64,000 nucleotides of DNA from a virus, in IMG/VR virus record IMGVR_UViG_3300033145_003080, positions 85,038 through 149,037 of that record; one strand, given 5' to 3'. The position numbers and the translations under genes were made by a program. Below are positions 53,027 to 61,182 of this stretch, one piece after another. Within the stretch, counting starts at the first letter, position 1. Each line of letters starts with the position of its first letter. The notes under the pieces are model-generated. The model worked only from the letters and a program-made list of their open reading frames with translations, did not search any database and was not told the origin of the DNA.

Positions 53027-54970
53027 TTAAATGTGAACTGGTATCGCTTCTGCAAGCGTTTTATCAAACTTCTCTTCTGCTTTAGCAATCTGATGCATCA
53101 CTTCATACAAAGCATTGTCATTATTATTTTGGCTCAATGCAACTTCTTCAGAAACTTCAGGCCACTTATTAACTTTTTCACCTGCCGAGTCTGACGTATT
53201 TGCTGATTCCAAAAATAATAATATTTGATATATTAATTCAAACAAATTGCGTCTTTTGTACGCATCTGTCATACCGCTCGCAAGATTTCCATGACAAATA
53301 TGGCCATCCTGCCATGCATGTGGCGCATTCATTATTGAACCGTTTGAAGAAGTTTTTATTTGATGTTTGGTATTTTTTATATTCACAGTCTGCTCTTGAT
53401 TGTAAGAGTTGTTATGCATCCCAAGGGTAATATGGAACGTTCCTATATCATGCCAGTGGCTGGTTCTTTCGTCCTGCGCGTATATATTATGAGTATATAC
53501 ATGGACAATATTGTCTTTGACAGTTACCATACTTATTTTATCAAGAGCTAATGTTTCATCGTAATTTTTATTTGCCTTCTCACGCTCATCAATAAGAAAT
53601 TTCTCTTCATTAAAATATTGTATCTGGTCATGGAAGCGTTGAAACATTTTGGCATGCTCAAGTGCCTGTTCGAGATGCTCTTTATATTTTTTTTGATGCT
53701 CATCACGCTTATCTTTTATTTGGTCGGTTATTACTTTTGAGCTACTTATGGCAAAATTAATATATTCCTCTCTATTGTTTTCATGTCTTTTTTCTGTATA
53801 TTTAGCATCAATTTTAACAAGTTCTGTATATGGTAAAGAGTTTCCAAACCTTTTGATAAATTCTTCATAGGCAATTTTATAAAAAGTCTTATTTTTTCCT
53901 GTAGAATAAGGAACAAGAAAATAAATCATACATCGGTCTTTTACTGCCCATATTACATTGGTAATAGTATCTTTATAAATACCATCATATTTGTATATAG
54001 GAGAATTTTTTCGGTTATTTATAACCTCATCAATTTTAAGCCTTTTTGCCTCTGGGTTTAATTCAAGGTCTCTCCTAATTTTATTTATTATATCATTCTC
54101 ATGACACGAGCCAGTAATACAATATATCTCATCAATTTCGTAACCAAAACATGATGCTTTTGCGTTCTCAGTGAGATTAAAAGTAGAGCCTGGCAATGCG
54201 TGTATAAAAAAGAGAACATCTTTTGACAAACCAGCCATATTAAATTTATTTTTCAGAGCAGTGATTAAATTTGTTGTATGGTCCACATTGTTAATATAGA
54301 ATATGCTTTTGCCGATTGATTTTGCAATATTGGCAATTTCTTCAAACTGCTGTTCGCTAAAATTGATATCATATATTACAACTCTGACCTCTTCTTCTTC
54401 ATAAACAGCATCCTGTGTAATATTTGTGTAGGTTCCATAATGCTCTTTCAAATCTTCGAACAAGGCATTAACCATAGCGAGTTTTTGTGAAACTTTCTTT
54501 TCTTCTTCAATTGGCACCTCAATTGGAACCGCTTCTTCTTCTATAGCCGCATCGTCACTATCGACAGTTACCGGAGTTGCTTCAGCCGGCGCATTACACT
54601 CATTTAAAATAGCAGCTTCGATATCTGCAAGAACAAACCTTACACCACTTGGGCCTATTGCGAATATATTTAGATATGTATCTGTTGCTTTTGCAACTTC
54701 TCCTGTAAGGTCGTTTAACAAATTGTCATCAACCCAATATCGATGAATTGCTATTTTCATACCATGAACAGTCGAATCTTGTATGTTAGGCTTAAGGGCT
54801 TCATCTTTATCAAGATTTTGCCATAGATCAAAAACGGTATTAAATGCTATGTTGAATCCATCCTGATCAACAGCAGCGACGACAGAACCGTTCTCTAAAC
54901 CATATTCAAAAAATTCGATCTTGATAAGTTTGGCGAGCCAAATTTCAACAAAACCATAAGTTTGATTCAT
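53027..54970 (-). CDS. E2-like conjugating protein A (647 aa)
   Basis: A strong AAGGAGGA site precedes the ATG. The N-terminal ~100 residues are mixed alpha/beta. A Glu-rich linker (about 130-160) and a long middle domain (~185-420, VRVVIYDINFSEQQFEEIAN) follow, then a coiled coil (KDKRDEHQKKYKEHLEQALE). The C-terminal domain has NIVHVYTHNIYAQDE and HAWQDGHICHGN with His551 and Cys559, then RNLFELIYQILLFLESANTS and SAGEKVNKWPEV. The E2-like motif H-x3-D-G-x2-C-x-G matches protein B with the same downstream spacing. The middle domain, of unknown fold, could select the target. It is the first gene of the cassette after a candidate promoter. Confidence 0.65.
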   Translation of the reverse strand: MNQTYGFVEIWLAKLIKIEFFEYGLENGSVVAAVDQDGFNIAFNTVFDLWQNLDKDEALKPNIQDSTVHGMKIAIHRYWVDDNLLNDLTGEVAKATDTYLNIFAIGPSGVRFVLADIEAAILNECNAPAEATPVTVDSDDAAIEEEAVPIEVPIEEEKKVSQKLAMVNALFEDLKEHYGTYTNITQDAVYEEEEVRVVIYDINFSEQQFEEIANIAKSIGKSIFYINNVDHTTNLITALKNKFNMAGLSKDVLFFIHALPGSTFNLTENAKASCFGYEIDEIYCITGSCHENDIINKIRRDLELNPEAKRLKIDEVINNRKNSPIYKYDGIYKDTITNVIWAVKDRCMIYFLVPYSTGKNKTFYKIAYEEFIKRFGNSLPYTELVKIDAKYTEKRHENNREEYINFAISSSKVITDQIKDKRDEHQKKYKEHLEQALEHAKMFQRFHDQIQYFNEEKFLIDEREKANKNYDETLALDKISMVTVKDNIVHVYTHNIYAQDERTSHWHDIGTFHITLGMHNNSYNQEQTVNIKNTKHQIKTSSNGSIMNAPHAWQDGHICHGNLASGMTDAYKRRNLFELIYQILLFLESANTSDSAGEKVNKWPEVSEEVALSQNNNDNALYEVMHQIAKAEEKFDKTLAEAIPVHI

Positions 54971-54984
54971 TTTAGTATTATCCT

Positions 54985-55014
54985 CCTTAAATAAAGAATA
55001 CTGTTTACATTATA
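54985..55014 (-). promoter_or_regulatory. Candidate promoter of the Ub-like cassette
   Basis: TATAAT on the - strand (55014-55009) lies ~39 bases before the ATG of E2-like A. No good TTGACA is found 17 bases upstream, so it may need a phage factor. The AAGGAGGA ribosome site follows. Confidence 0.35.
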
Positions 55015-55015
55015 G

Positions 55016-55342
55016 TTATTCCATATTGTGTGCGTGGATAACATTCTCTTTTGTTAAACCAAGCTTATGTTTGACTTCGCACCACCCTTCCCATGATTTG
55101 CATATAAATGTCCTAGTGCCACATTTATTCAGCTTTTCTATTTTTATTAATTGAATCCTGCGAGCATTGCCTTCAAGTCTTTTACATTCTATAAGCACAC
55201 CACCGGTGAGTGCAGTTGTGAAAAACACGTCAGGCTCACCGATGTCACTTGCTTTCATTATTTTGAAGCATTCACAATACCTTCCCAGGGATCGCAGGTC
55301 ATTTAAGATTTGAGTTTGTACTTTTTTTTCATTCTTTGCCAT
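55016..55342 (-). CDS. VRR-NUC-type nuclease (108 aa)
   Basis: AGGGATG precedes ATG. The protein has the VRR-NUC/Hjc-like PD-(D/E)XK core: GEPDVFF (Asp38), then GGVLIECKRLEGNARRIQL (Glu52, Lys54, Gln64), then a helix and a final strand TRTFICKS. At ~108 residues it is of the typical stand-alone size in phages, where such enzymes act on branched DNA or in DNA turnover. It sits just before the Ub-like cassette. Confidence is good. Confidence 0.85.
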   Translation of the reverse strand: MAKNEKKVQTQILNDLRSLGRYCECFKIMKASDIGEPDVFFTTALTGGVLIECKRLEGNARRIQLIKIEKLNKCGTRTFICKSWEGWCEVKHKLGLTKENVIHAHNME

Positions 55343-55424
55343 ATTGACATCCCTGCTTTAAATATTTTTACGGCTAGGTAGTAAGTACGATACCTGCCAA
55401 CTTTATCCCTTGGTTGTTTTATTC

Positions 55425-56021
55425 TCATAATACTGCCGTATGCACCGCAGTCCCTTCATGGTCGTTCACAGTAATTTCAAATCGTTTAGCGATATATGTA
55501 TGTAATTTCTTAAGATCTTTTGCATCATCTAAAGCGATATGGATGGTCGAGTTTAACTCTGAACACAAACCCAAGCCAGTTGGAATTCCAGGTCGTCCAC
55601 AAATGTCTAATAGCATTTGAAAATCCCTGAAATACATTGGAAAGTTCTTAGGAAGGTCTATCAATCTTCCAAAACACCTGACAAATGCAACCCAGTCATA
55701 TGCACCATAATCAACCCAAAAAACTGGAGTTTGATCATCCCCGATAAATTTTATAACAGCAAGCATTATTTTATGCATTGGCATCCAATTATGAAGTGGA
55801 TTGCAATATTTGTTATCACATACAATGTCTTTGTTTTCATTAATACTTACACCTGGAAGATACTGAAGAACGTGTTGTTTGACCCAATTGTCGGCTCTCA
55901 TAAGGCGTGCACCTGAATTGAGAACATATAACTCCCTATCATCTTCTGAAACAATAGCAAGGCTAATAAGATCAAGGATGGTTCCATCCTCAATAAATTC
56001 GGTATCTAAAAAATAATTCAT
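55425..56021 (-). CDS. DEDDh 3'-5' exoribonuclease-like protein (198 aa)
   Basis: ATG overlaps the stop of the upstream gene by ATGA, so translation is coupled. MNYFLDTEFIEDG has Asp6 and Glu8 (Exo I), FWVDYGAYDW has Asp104/109 (Exo II), and HIALDDAKDL has His161 and Asp165/166 (Exo III). The EFIEDG start and about 200-residue size fit the small Rv2179c-like/DUF5051 exoribonuclease group. It may act in RNA turnover after takeover. Confidence is good for the fold, less for the substrate. Confidence 0.8.
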   Translation of the reverse strand: MNYFLDTEFIEDGTILDLISLAIVSEDDRELYVLNSGARLMRADNWVKQHVLQYLPGVSINENKDIVCDNKYCNPLHNWMPMHKIMLAVIKFIGDDQTPVFWVDYGAYDWVAFVRCFGRLIDLPKNFPMYFRDFQMLLDICGRPGIPTGLGLCSELNSTIHIALDDAKDLKKLHTYIAKRFEITVNDHEGTAVHTAVL

Positions 56022-56437
56022 TGAACAGTTCCTTTGATAATTGATAAAAATTCATCATTATAAGGTATAAATGACGAGCTGCATGGTGGTATTGCAGATT
56101 GCCATATCCAACCACCAGGTACTCGAGTCACTACTGTATTCTTATTTATATTAATCGCCTCACCAAGTTTTAATTTATAAAATAAAATTGCGGAAGTGAT
56201 AGTTTTCTCATCTATTTCAATTTTTTCTGATTGACCAAGTGGTTTGAATTTAAATTCTACACTTTCTATCCATGTTTTAATTCTATCTTCAACCCAGTCC
56301 TCAGCCGTTTCGAATTCCTCGCCCGGCCCTATTACAGCATCTTCCATTTCAGGATCAATAACCTCAAATTGATATATTTCTTTAGCCGCCTGTTCAAGTG
56401 CGAGTTGTAAAATAGTAGGATTAATTATTGTTTTCAT
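56018..56437 (-). CDS. Unknown protein (139 aa)
   Basis: Starts within the upstream gene (17-base overlap) and ends by ATGA overlap with the exonuclease gene, so it is coupled on both sides. Acidic helical N-terminus (LQLALEQAAKEIYQFEVIDP), then beta strands (VEFKFKPLGQSEKIEIDEKT) and GGWIWQSAIPPCSSSFIPYN. No motif known. It may help or control the exonuclease; this is only from the tight coupling. Confidence 0.5.
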   Translation of the reverse strand: MKTIINPTILQLALEQAAKEIYQFEVIDPEMEDAVIGPGEEFETAEDWVEDRIKTWIESVEFKFKPLGQSEKIEIDEKTITSAILFYKLKLGEAININKNTVVTRVPGGWIWQSAIPPCSSSFIPYNDEFLSIIKGTVQ

Positions 56438-56708
56438 TATTATCTTCTTTCAGTATTCTAATTATCTGCCTCTGTGATAAATCAAATTTTTCTGCCAATT
56501 CCCATATGAGCCATCCTGCTTTTCTGAATCTTATTATTTTACTGTTTCGATTATTGATGGTTCTTTTGTACGGATTAACCTCAAGGGCTTTCCTTTGTCG
56601 TTGTATATTCTGGCGCGATACACCTAAAACGTCTGCTATTTTTTGATCAGAACCATATTTACAGACCAAGGTTTTCATTTGATTAGTTGTAAATCTTTTT
56701 GATGCCAT
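56421..56708 (-). CDS. Small DNA-binding protein with two helix-turn-helix motifs (95 aa)
   Basis: CAGGAG precedes ATG. An HTH lies at ~20-43 (SDQKIADVLGVSRQNIQRQR) and a second at ~67-88 (LIWELAEKFDLSQRQIIRIL), joined by a basic link. It is probably a regulator of the block or a recombination helper. Two HTHs in 95 residues fit a small phage repressor or excision-type protein. Confidence 0.7.
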   Translation of the reverse strand: MASKRFTTNQMKTLVCKYGSDQKIADVLGVSRQNIQRQRKALEVNPYKRTINNRNSKIIRFRKAGWLIWELAEKFDLSQRQIIRILKEDNNENNN

Positions 56709-56726
56709 TTGATCTCCTGAAAATGA

Positions 56727-56748
56727 GGTAGGGCGCTAAGGCCCTACC
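56727..56748 (-). terminator. Hairpin between regulator and 204-aa gene
   Basis: GGTAGGGC-N6-GCCCTACC, eight pairs, between the stop at 56774 and the HTH gene start at 56708. It marks the end of the upstream transcription unit and is followed by TCATTTTC on the - strand. Confidence 0.6.
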
Positions 56749-56773
56749 TTTATTGAAATAGATGAAAAATTTA

Positions 56774-57388
56774 TTATTCACGATGTAAAAATTGATCGCG
56801 GATTCCATCAGTATTATCCTTGATCTCTCTATAAACCATTGACCGCACTACCCATGCCCGTACAGCCTCTGAAACTCTTTTCCGCTCGGGGGAGTCGGAC
56901 CTGTCGAGTCTGGCAGCAGCTGTGTTCCAGGCGAGACATTCATGCTGCATCTGCCTGAGACGAGGATACATCCATCTTGCGGCACGATTCATAGTAAGTG
57001 CTCGTTCGACAACATAACCAAGGCCTGTTGCACCATATACTGCACCATGTATTGTCTCAGGGGCATGGTTCTTATTAAGCCATGTTTTAATTCTGCTAAT
57101 GACGGCAAGGTTCATAGAGAATTCATCCAACCTGTTGCGAATAAGTTTTTTGTACAGCTTTCTTTTTTCAGAAAAAGTTCTACACCTATAAATCACCATT
57201 TGCTCTTCAAGCGTAAGTGTTTTTCCAACTTTATTACTGAAAAAGAAAACTACCCTTCCAGGATCTTCCTGAATTAAATTTTCAATTATTTCTCTAGCCC
57301 CAATTTCAGGATGATTAATAATTTCCTGGTAAACTCTTAATCGCAACTCCTTGGTTATTTTAGGTCTTATTGTAGGAGTGTCTGTCAT
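56774..57388 (-). CDS. Unknown helical protein (204 aa)
   Basis: Starts three bases after the previous stop, without a clear ribosome site. Basic and helical: TKELRLRVYQEIINHPEIGA, then REIIENLIQEDPGRVVFFFS. The C-terminal half has RAARWMYPRLRQMQHECLAW. No signal, membrane or catalytic motif. A nucleic-acid-binding role would fit the charge. Unknown. Confidence 0.45.
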   Translation of the reverse strand: MTDTPTIRPKITKELRLRVYQEIINHPEIGAREIIENLIQEDPGRVVFFFSNKVGKTLTLEEQMVIYRCRTFSEKRKLYKKLIRNRLDEFSMNLAVISRIKTWLNKNHAPETIHGAVYGATGLGYVVERALTMNRAARWMYPRLRQMQHECLAWNTAAARLDRSDSPERKRVSEAVRAWVVRSMVYREIKDNTDGIRDQFLHRE

Positions 57389-57391
57389 ATA

Positions 57392-57958
57392 TTAAGCTTG
57401 TGCTCCAATCTGTTGGGTTATGGTTTCTGCTAATCTTTCTTTATGATCGGCATGTAAATCCCACATACCACCCTTCATCCGCTCGACATTATATCGAAGC
57501 TCATTAACTACTATTTTCATTTCCTCCATTGCATTGAGGTTGTCTTCGAGAGCTTTTAATATGCTGGTATTATCAGATATACCAAGCGCCTTTGCTATTG
57601 CGCTCAATGTTTGTTTGTCGAGCAAGTCATTTATATCTAATTTTTCTTTTGACAGGGTTTGCTTCGGAGTATTGGTTTTTTTAGAAGCCTTAAGATAATT
57701 TTTACTTATAACACGAGCATCATCCAATACGGCCTTTGCTAGTTTTAAATTAACCGCAAGACCATTCCACCTGACAATACCGTTCTTACTTATGTGAACA
57801 GCATTGTGCTGAAGAAGCGCCCTGGTAAAATGCGAACTTTTTAAATACTTACAAGTCGCATTGTGAACTGATGTTTCTTGACCTTTGTCGATATGGACTT
57901 TAAGCCGCTTTATTCGTGTCAATATTTTCTCAGCGGTCATTTTTGTAATTGCACCCAC
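57392..57958 (-). CDS. Unknown coiled-coil protein (188 aa)
   Basis: GTG at 57958 is chosen because AAAGGAG lies five bases upstream; a longer frame back to 58003 would cross the terminator. Helical: MTAEKILTRIKRLKVHIDKG, a Lys-rich middle, then a coiled coil (SILKALEDNLNAMEEMKIVV). There is a possible HTH (TLSAIAKALGISDNTSILKA, ~115-134). It may be a DNA-binding accessory protein. Unknown. Confidence 0.45.
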   Translation of the reverse strand: MGAITKMTAEKILTRIKRLKVHIDKGQETSVHNATCKYLKSSHFTRALLQHNAVHISKNGIVRWNGLAVNLKLAKAVLDDARVISKNYLKASKKTNTPKQTLSKEKLDINDLLDKQTLSAIAKALGISDNTSILKALEDNLNAMEEMKIVVNELRYNVERMKGGMWDLHADHKERLAETITQQIGAQA

Positions 57959-57983
57959 TTGTGCTCCTTTGTTAAATGAAAAA

Positions 57984-58010
57984 AGGTTGCCAAAAATCAG
58001 CAACCCTTTT
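57984..58010 (-). terminator. Intrinsic terminator after the SNF2-type helicase
   Basis: On the - strand, GGTTGC-N9-GCAACC is followed by TTTTTTC; this is a classic hairpin plus U-run. It ends the transcription unit of the helicase at 58034. The + strand is also followed by a short T run. Confidence 0.75.
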
Positions 58011-58033
58011 ACGATTTACATTTATTTTAACAA

Positions 58034-59815
58034 TTATAACTCTAATGCATCAGGCCCTTTCTTAAGCACTCTCGCCCATTGTTCAAGAGTGAGTGACAAG
58101 TCAACCTTTTTATCCAAAGCTTTTAGTACCACCTCATCAATGGTAAACCTTGCCATTACATCTATTACTGTTACAGATAATTTTTGACCTTCTCGGTATT
58201 GTCTCCCTTCCGCCTGGTCTCGCTTGATATATGAGTATGGATTACAAAAAAATACCTGATAGTTAGAGAACTGAATATTATACCCGTGAGCCATTTTCGA
58301 TTGATTACCAATCATAAATCTGTATTGGGGGTCTTTGAATTTTTGAACTTGTTCATATGCATCTTGCTTTAAATAACATGTAAGATATTTATCTTCACCA
58401 AAAGCTTTACCAATCGCCCTTTTTATCAAATTGATCGCATGGACATAATGACTCCATACAATCACCTTTCTGTCAGGCGGAATATTATTCAACACCTGAA
58501 TAAGCAGTCGTATTTTTGGATTCTCTTCCAAAGTGATAATGCTTTTGTCTTTGATTTCTTTTCCATCGGCAGACATAGTTGTTCTTGAATTGATATAAAA
58601 CCCAGAAGCTATCTGCTGTAATTTGGTCGTCAGAACTAAAACGTTCTTGGCGGTGAACGTTTGCTCACATGACATGTCACACTTCCCCTTTTTGTTGCAT
58701 AATTTGCACATGTCTTCAATAATCGCAACGCAATCTTTTTTCATTTGATTATAAAGATTTGCCTGTTGCGGACCCATATCGCATAAAAACTTTTCATGTA
58801 CGATAGGTGGAAGATTTAAACAATCTTCCTTTTTAAATGCCACTGATATGCTACCAATAATTTTTGAAACTATTTCTTCAGCATTCTCATTAGGAATCCA
58901 TATATGGCCGTCAGGATCAACAGAATGCATGTATTGACCACGGAACTCGCCGTATTTAGCATAGGGCACTGTGTCCGGACCAAGAAACCTGAAAGGCATG
59001 TAGAATGACATCAGATTGTTCGATGTCAATGTTGCTGTTAGTATGAATTTATATTTGCAATGTTCAAAGAATTTTACTATCTTTTTAGTTTGTGTTGAAG
59101 TTGGGCTTCCTACCCGATGCGCCTCATCAAGAACAACCATATCAAAATACCCATCAGGTATAACCTTAACCAATGAAAACATCGATTCATAATTTGCTAT
59201 ATAGATATCATAATCAACATTCTTCCCTTTTATCTTATAGGTTTTATTAATGATGTTTGATGATTGGATTCTATTTTTAAGAACCACGCCTTTAAGGTGC
59301 GGAACTTGAATCTCCATTTCTGCCAGAACATTTTTTTTCAAGTCAGACATCGTAATAACGAGTGCTTTTCTGACTTGCCCTTTTTGCATTCTCTTATCAA
59401 TAGCCCATAAATATGGACCGGTTTTACATGTTCCGGTATCGGCGATTATTGATGATACATCTGGATACGTCATCATGTTAAATAGAATCTTTTGATGCTC
59501 CATTGGGTCATATATACCTTGGTAGTCGTATTCGAATTTAATCTCACCGCCGTATTGCGATTTTATTTTAGCTATGATTTCTTTTCGTTTTTTTATATTT
59601 ACTAATATTGAATTAACCAAAAGCTGTGCACCAGGCCCCCAATCAATACCATATTTTTTAAATCGGTATATTTTTGGTCCTGATTTTAAAGGTATAATAA
59701 TTCTATTATACCCTCTCACCTTCCTGCCATTCATTATTCCCTGCAATTTTCCCAATAATACACGGTCATTGCAGCCGACGATAAATTGATTTTGACTATG
59801 GATATCTATTTGCAT
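58034..59815 (-). CDS. SNF2-type superfamily 2 helicase/ATPase (593 aa)
   Basis: The start overlaps closely with the preceding gene (GGGTG site). Motifs: an N-terminal beta segment, then Walker A IIADTGTCKTGP (~121-132), VVLDEAHRVG (~225-234), FILTATLTSNN (~252-262), and motif VI with SYIKRDQAEGRQYREGQ. A Cys cluster (CKLCNKKGKCDMSC, ~368-381) is inserted between lobes and may bind zinc. The Cys in the Walker loop (G-T-C-K-T) is unusual. It is likely a replication or repair ATPase that moves along DNA. Confidence 0.85.
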   Translation of the reverse strand: MQIDIHSQNQFIVGCNDRVLLGKLQGIMNGRKVRGYNRIIIPLKSGPKIYRFKKYGIDWGPGAQLLVNSILVNIKKRKEIIAKIKSQYGGEIKFEYDYQGIYDPMEHQKILFNMMTYPDVSSIIADTGTCKTGPYLWAIDKRMQKGQVRKALVITMSDLKKNVLAEMEIQVPHLKGVVLKNRIQSSNIINKTYKIKGKNVDYDIYIANYESMFSLVKVIPDGYFDMVVLDEAHRVGSPTSTQTKKIVKFFEHCKYKFILTATLTSNNLMSFYMPFRFLGPDTVPYAKYGEFRGQYMHSVDPDGHIWIPNENAEEIVSKIIGSISVAFKKEDCLNLPPIVHEKFLCDMGPQQANLYNQMKKDCVAIIEDMCKLCNKKGKCDMSCEQTFTAKNVLVLTTKLQQIASGFYINSRTTMSADGKEIKDKSIITLEENPKIRLLIQVLNNIPPDRKVIVWSHYVHAINLIKRAIGKAFGEDKYLTCYLKQDAYEQVQKFKDPQYRFMIGNQSKMAHGYNIQFSNYQVFFCNPYSYIKRDQAEGRQYREGQKLSVTVIDVMARFTIDEVVLKALDKKVDLSLTLEQWARVLKKGPDALEL

Positions 59816-59816
59816 A

Positions 59817-60281
59817 TTACACCCAGTTGAAAAATCCTGTTTTTATTTTATTATTTTCTACAATAGCAACAAATCGAAGTGTTTTATCATCACTCCATTT
59901 TTTCATATCAATAGTATACCTGAATTCTTTACCTCCACCTTTCGATTCTTCTTCTTTGAAGTTGCCTTTTGATTTAGCGTTTGCAAGCATGGTAATTATA
60001 AATGATTTCATATTTGAGGCTAGTAATAATGAGTCATGCGGATCGTTTGGCTTTATCACATCTCTATAAATAACCGACTTATCCATCGCAAGACGCTCCA
60101 ACCGTTCTGCTATTTGTTTAAAAGCGTGGTCGCTAACATCTACACCATAACTTCCATCACTTTCTTCAGAACAGAGCTCTTCTTTAATTGATTGCAAAGC
60201 CCTTTTTTTATTTGAAATATCCTTTTCCAAATTAGTTAAAGAATCAAGAACCTTTGCAAAATCTAAATATTTATTATCCAT
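59817..60281 (-). CDS. Unknown helical protein (154 aa)
   Basis: ATG at 60281 follows GAGGA; it overlaps the previous gene by eight bases. Helical: LDFAKVLDSLTNLEKDISNK, then VSDHAFKQIAERLERLAMDK. The C-terminal ~40 residues are beta strands (RYTIDMKKWSDDKTLRFVAI, then VENNKIKTGFFNW). It precedes the helicase gene by one base. The SDHAF-x2-RL phrase is reminiscent of toxin-like or interferase-like phage proteins but is not enough for a call. Confidence 0.45.
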   Translation of the reverse strand: MDNKYLDFAKVLDSLTNLEKDISNKKRALQSIKEELCSEESDGSYGVDVSDHAFKQIAERLERLAMDKSVIYRDVIKPNDPHDSLLLASNMKSFIITMLANAKSKGNFKEEESKGGGKEFRYTIDMKKWSDDKTLRFVAIVENNKIKTGFFNWV

Positions 60282-61026
60282 CACACTTTCCTCCGAGGCG
60301 TTTTCCCTCAAACACCATTATTCCATATGGGCAACCATCATTAGGCATGGTCAGGACATAATTGTAATCATTAATATCTTTGCTATTATTATTTAAAAAT
60401 TCGATAAATGAATTTACTTTTTTGGTTCTAAGCCCATTTGAAAACTTTCTAAATGAATATAAATCCTTGCCAATTGCTAATCGTTTTTGGGTCGATTTAA
60501 TCATATGCACAAATATAAAACCCAGCCCCAATATACTTTTCAACGTCCTGCCAAATGATACGCTCATACTGACAAGTTTACGTTTTAATTCTCTGTTCAA
60601 ATAGAATTGTGGTATTACAAGCTCTCCACCTTTACTAAAATAAGGAAACTGAGCCATTTCATCGTTACGCATTTTTAAATGCAAATTTGTAGTTTCTATA
60701 TTGAAATTAACAGCTTGAATTCTAAATATTTCATTTTCTTGAGGATATAACCGTTCAACATAGTAACGTATCAGTTTTCCTTTATAGTCAATCAGAAATT
60801 TAGGCAATGTCATTATAGCATATTCTTCACGGACTTTTATTTTATGATAACCTTTTGCAACAGTCATTTCATTTTTAGATGGGCGTTTTGCTATTATACT
60901 AATGGCTCCATTTTTTTCTCTATGAGCATAATAATGAAGAAATTCTATTTTATTGATCTTCATCATATTAAATATTTCTTCATCACGAATAGTAAAATTT
61001 CTTGTTAAAATGTAGGTTTCTTTCAT
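60274..61026 (-). CDS. Unknown protein (250 aa)
   Basis: AAAGG precedes ATG. Mixed alpha/beta and basic (RPSKNEMTVAKGYHKIKVRE), with a C-terminal YVLTMPNDGCPYGIMVFEGK. A short hydrophobic stretch (TLKSILGLGFIFVHMI) may be a buried helix. No motif recognised. It is tightly coupled to the 154-residue gene and lies upstream of the SNF2-type helicase, so it may help DNA handling. Confidence 0.45.
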   Translation of the reverse strand: MKETYILTRNFTIRDEEIFNMMKINKIEFLHYYAHREKNGAISIIAKRPSKNEMTVAKGYHKIKVREEYAIMTLPKFLIDYKGKLIRYYVERLYPQENEIFRIQAVNFNIETTNLHLKMRNDEMAQFPYFSKGGELVIPQFYLNRELKRKLVSMSVSFGRTLKSILGLGFIFVHMIKSTQKRLAIGKDLYSFRKFSNGLRTKKVNSFIEFLNNNSKDINDYNYVLTMPNDGCPYGIMVFEGKRLGGKCDG

Positions 61027-61056
61027 ATGCTACCTTTAGAATTGTTGAAGCGCCTT

Positions 61057-61182
61057 TTAAAAGACGCTCCAACTAAATTGTTTGAATATTTTGCGTAACA
61101 GTCTGCGAAGCAGATTAAAAACAATTTTTTCGACAATTGAATTAATCATTCTAAATAATATTAATAAAAATGAAAAACGCAT
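61057..61182 (-). CDS. 41-aa basic amphipathic peptide
   Basis: A short frame with an ideal ribosome site (AAGGAGG four bases from ATG). It reads MRFSFLLILFRMINSIVEKI, then VFNLLRRLLRKIFKQFSWSVF: a hydrophobic start and a basic amphipathic helix. Its stop lies in a near-perfect palindrome (AGCGTCTTTTAAAAGGCGCT, 61049-61068). It could act on membranes or bind a host protein. Being short, it could also be chance, but the site is stronger than for most neighbours. Confidence 0.5.
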   Translation of the reverse strand: MRFSFLLILFRMINSIVEKIVFNLLRRLLRKIFKQFSWSVF

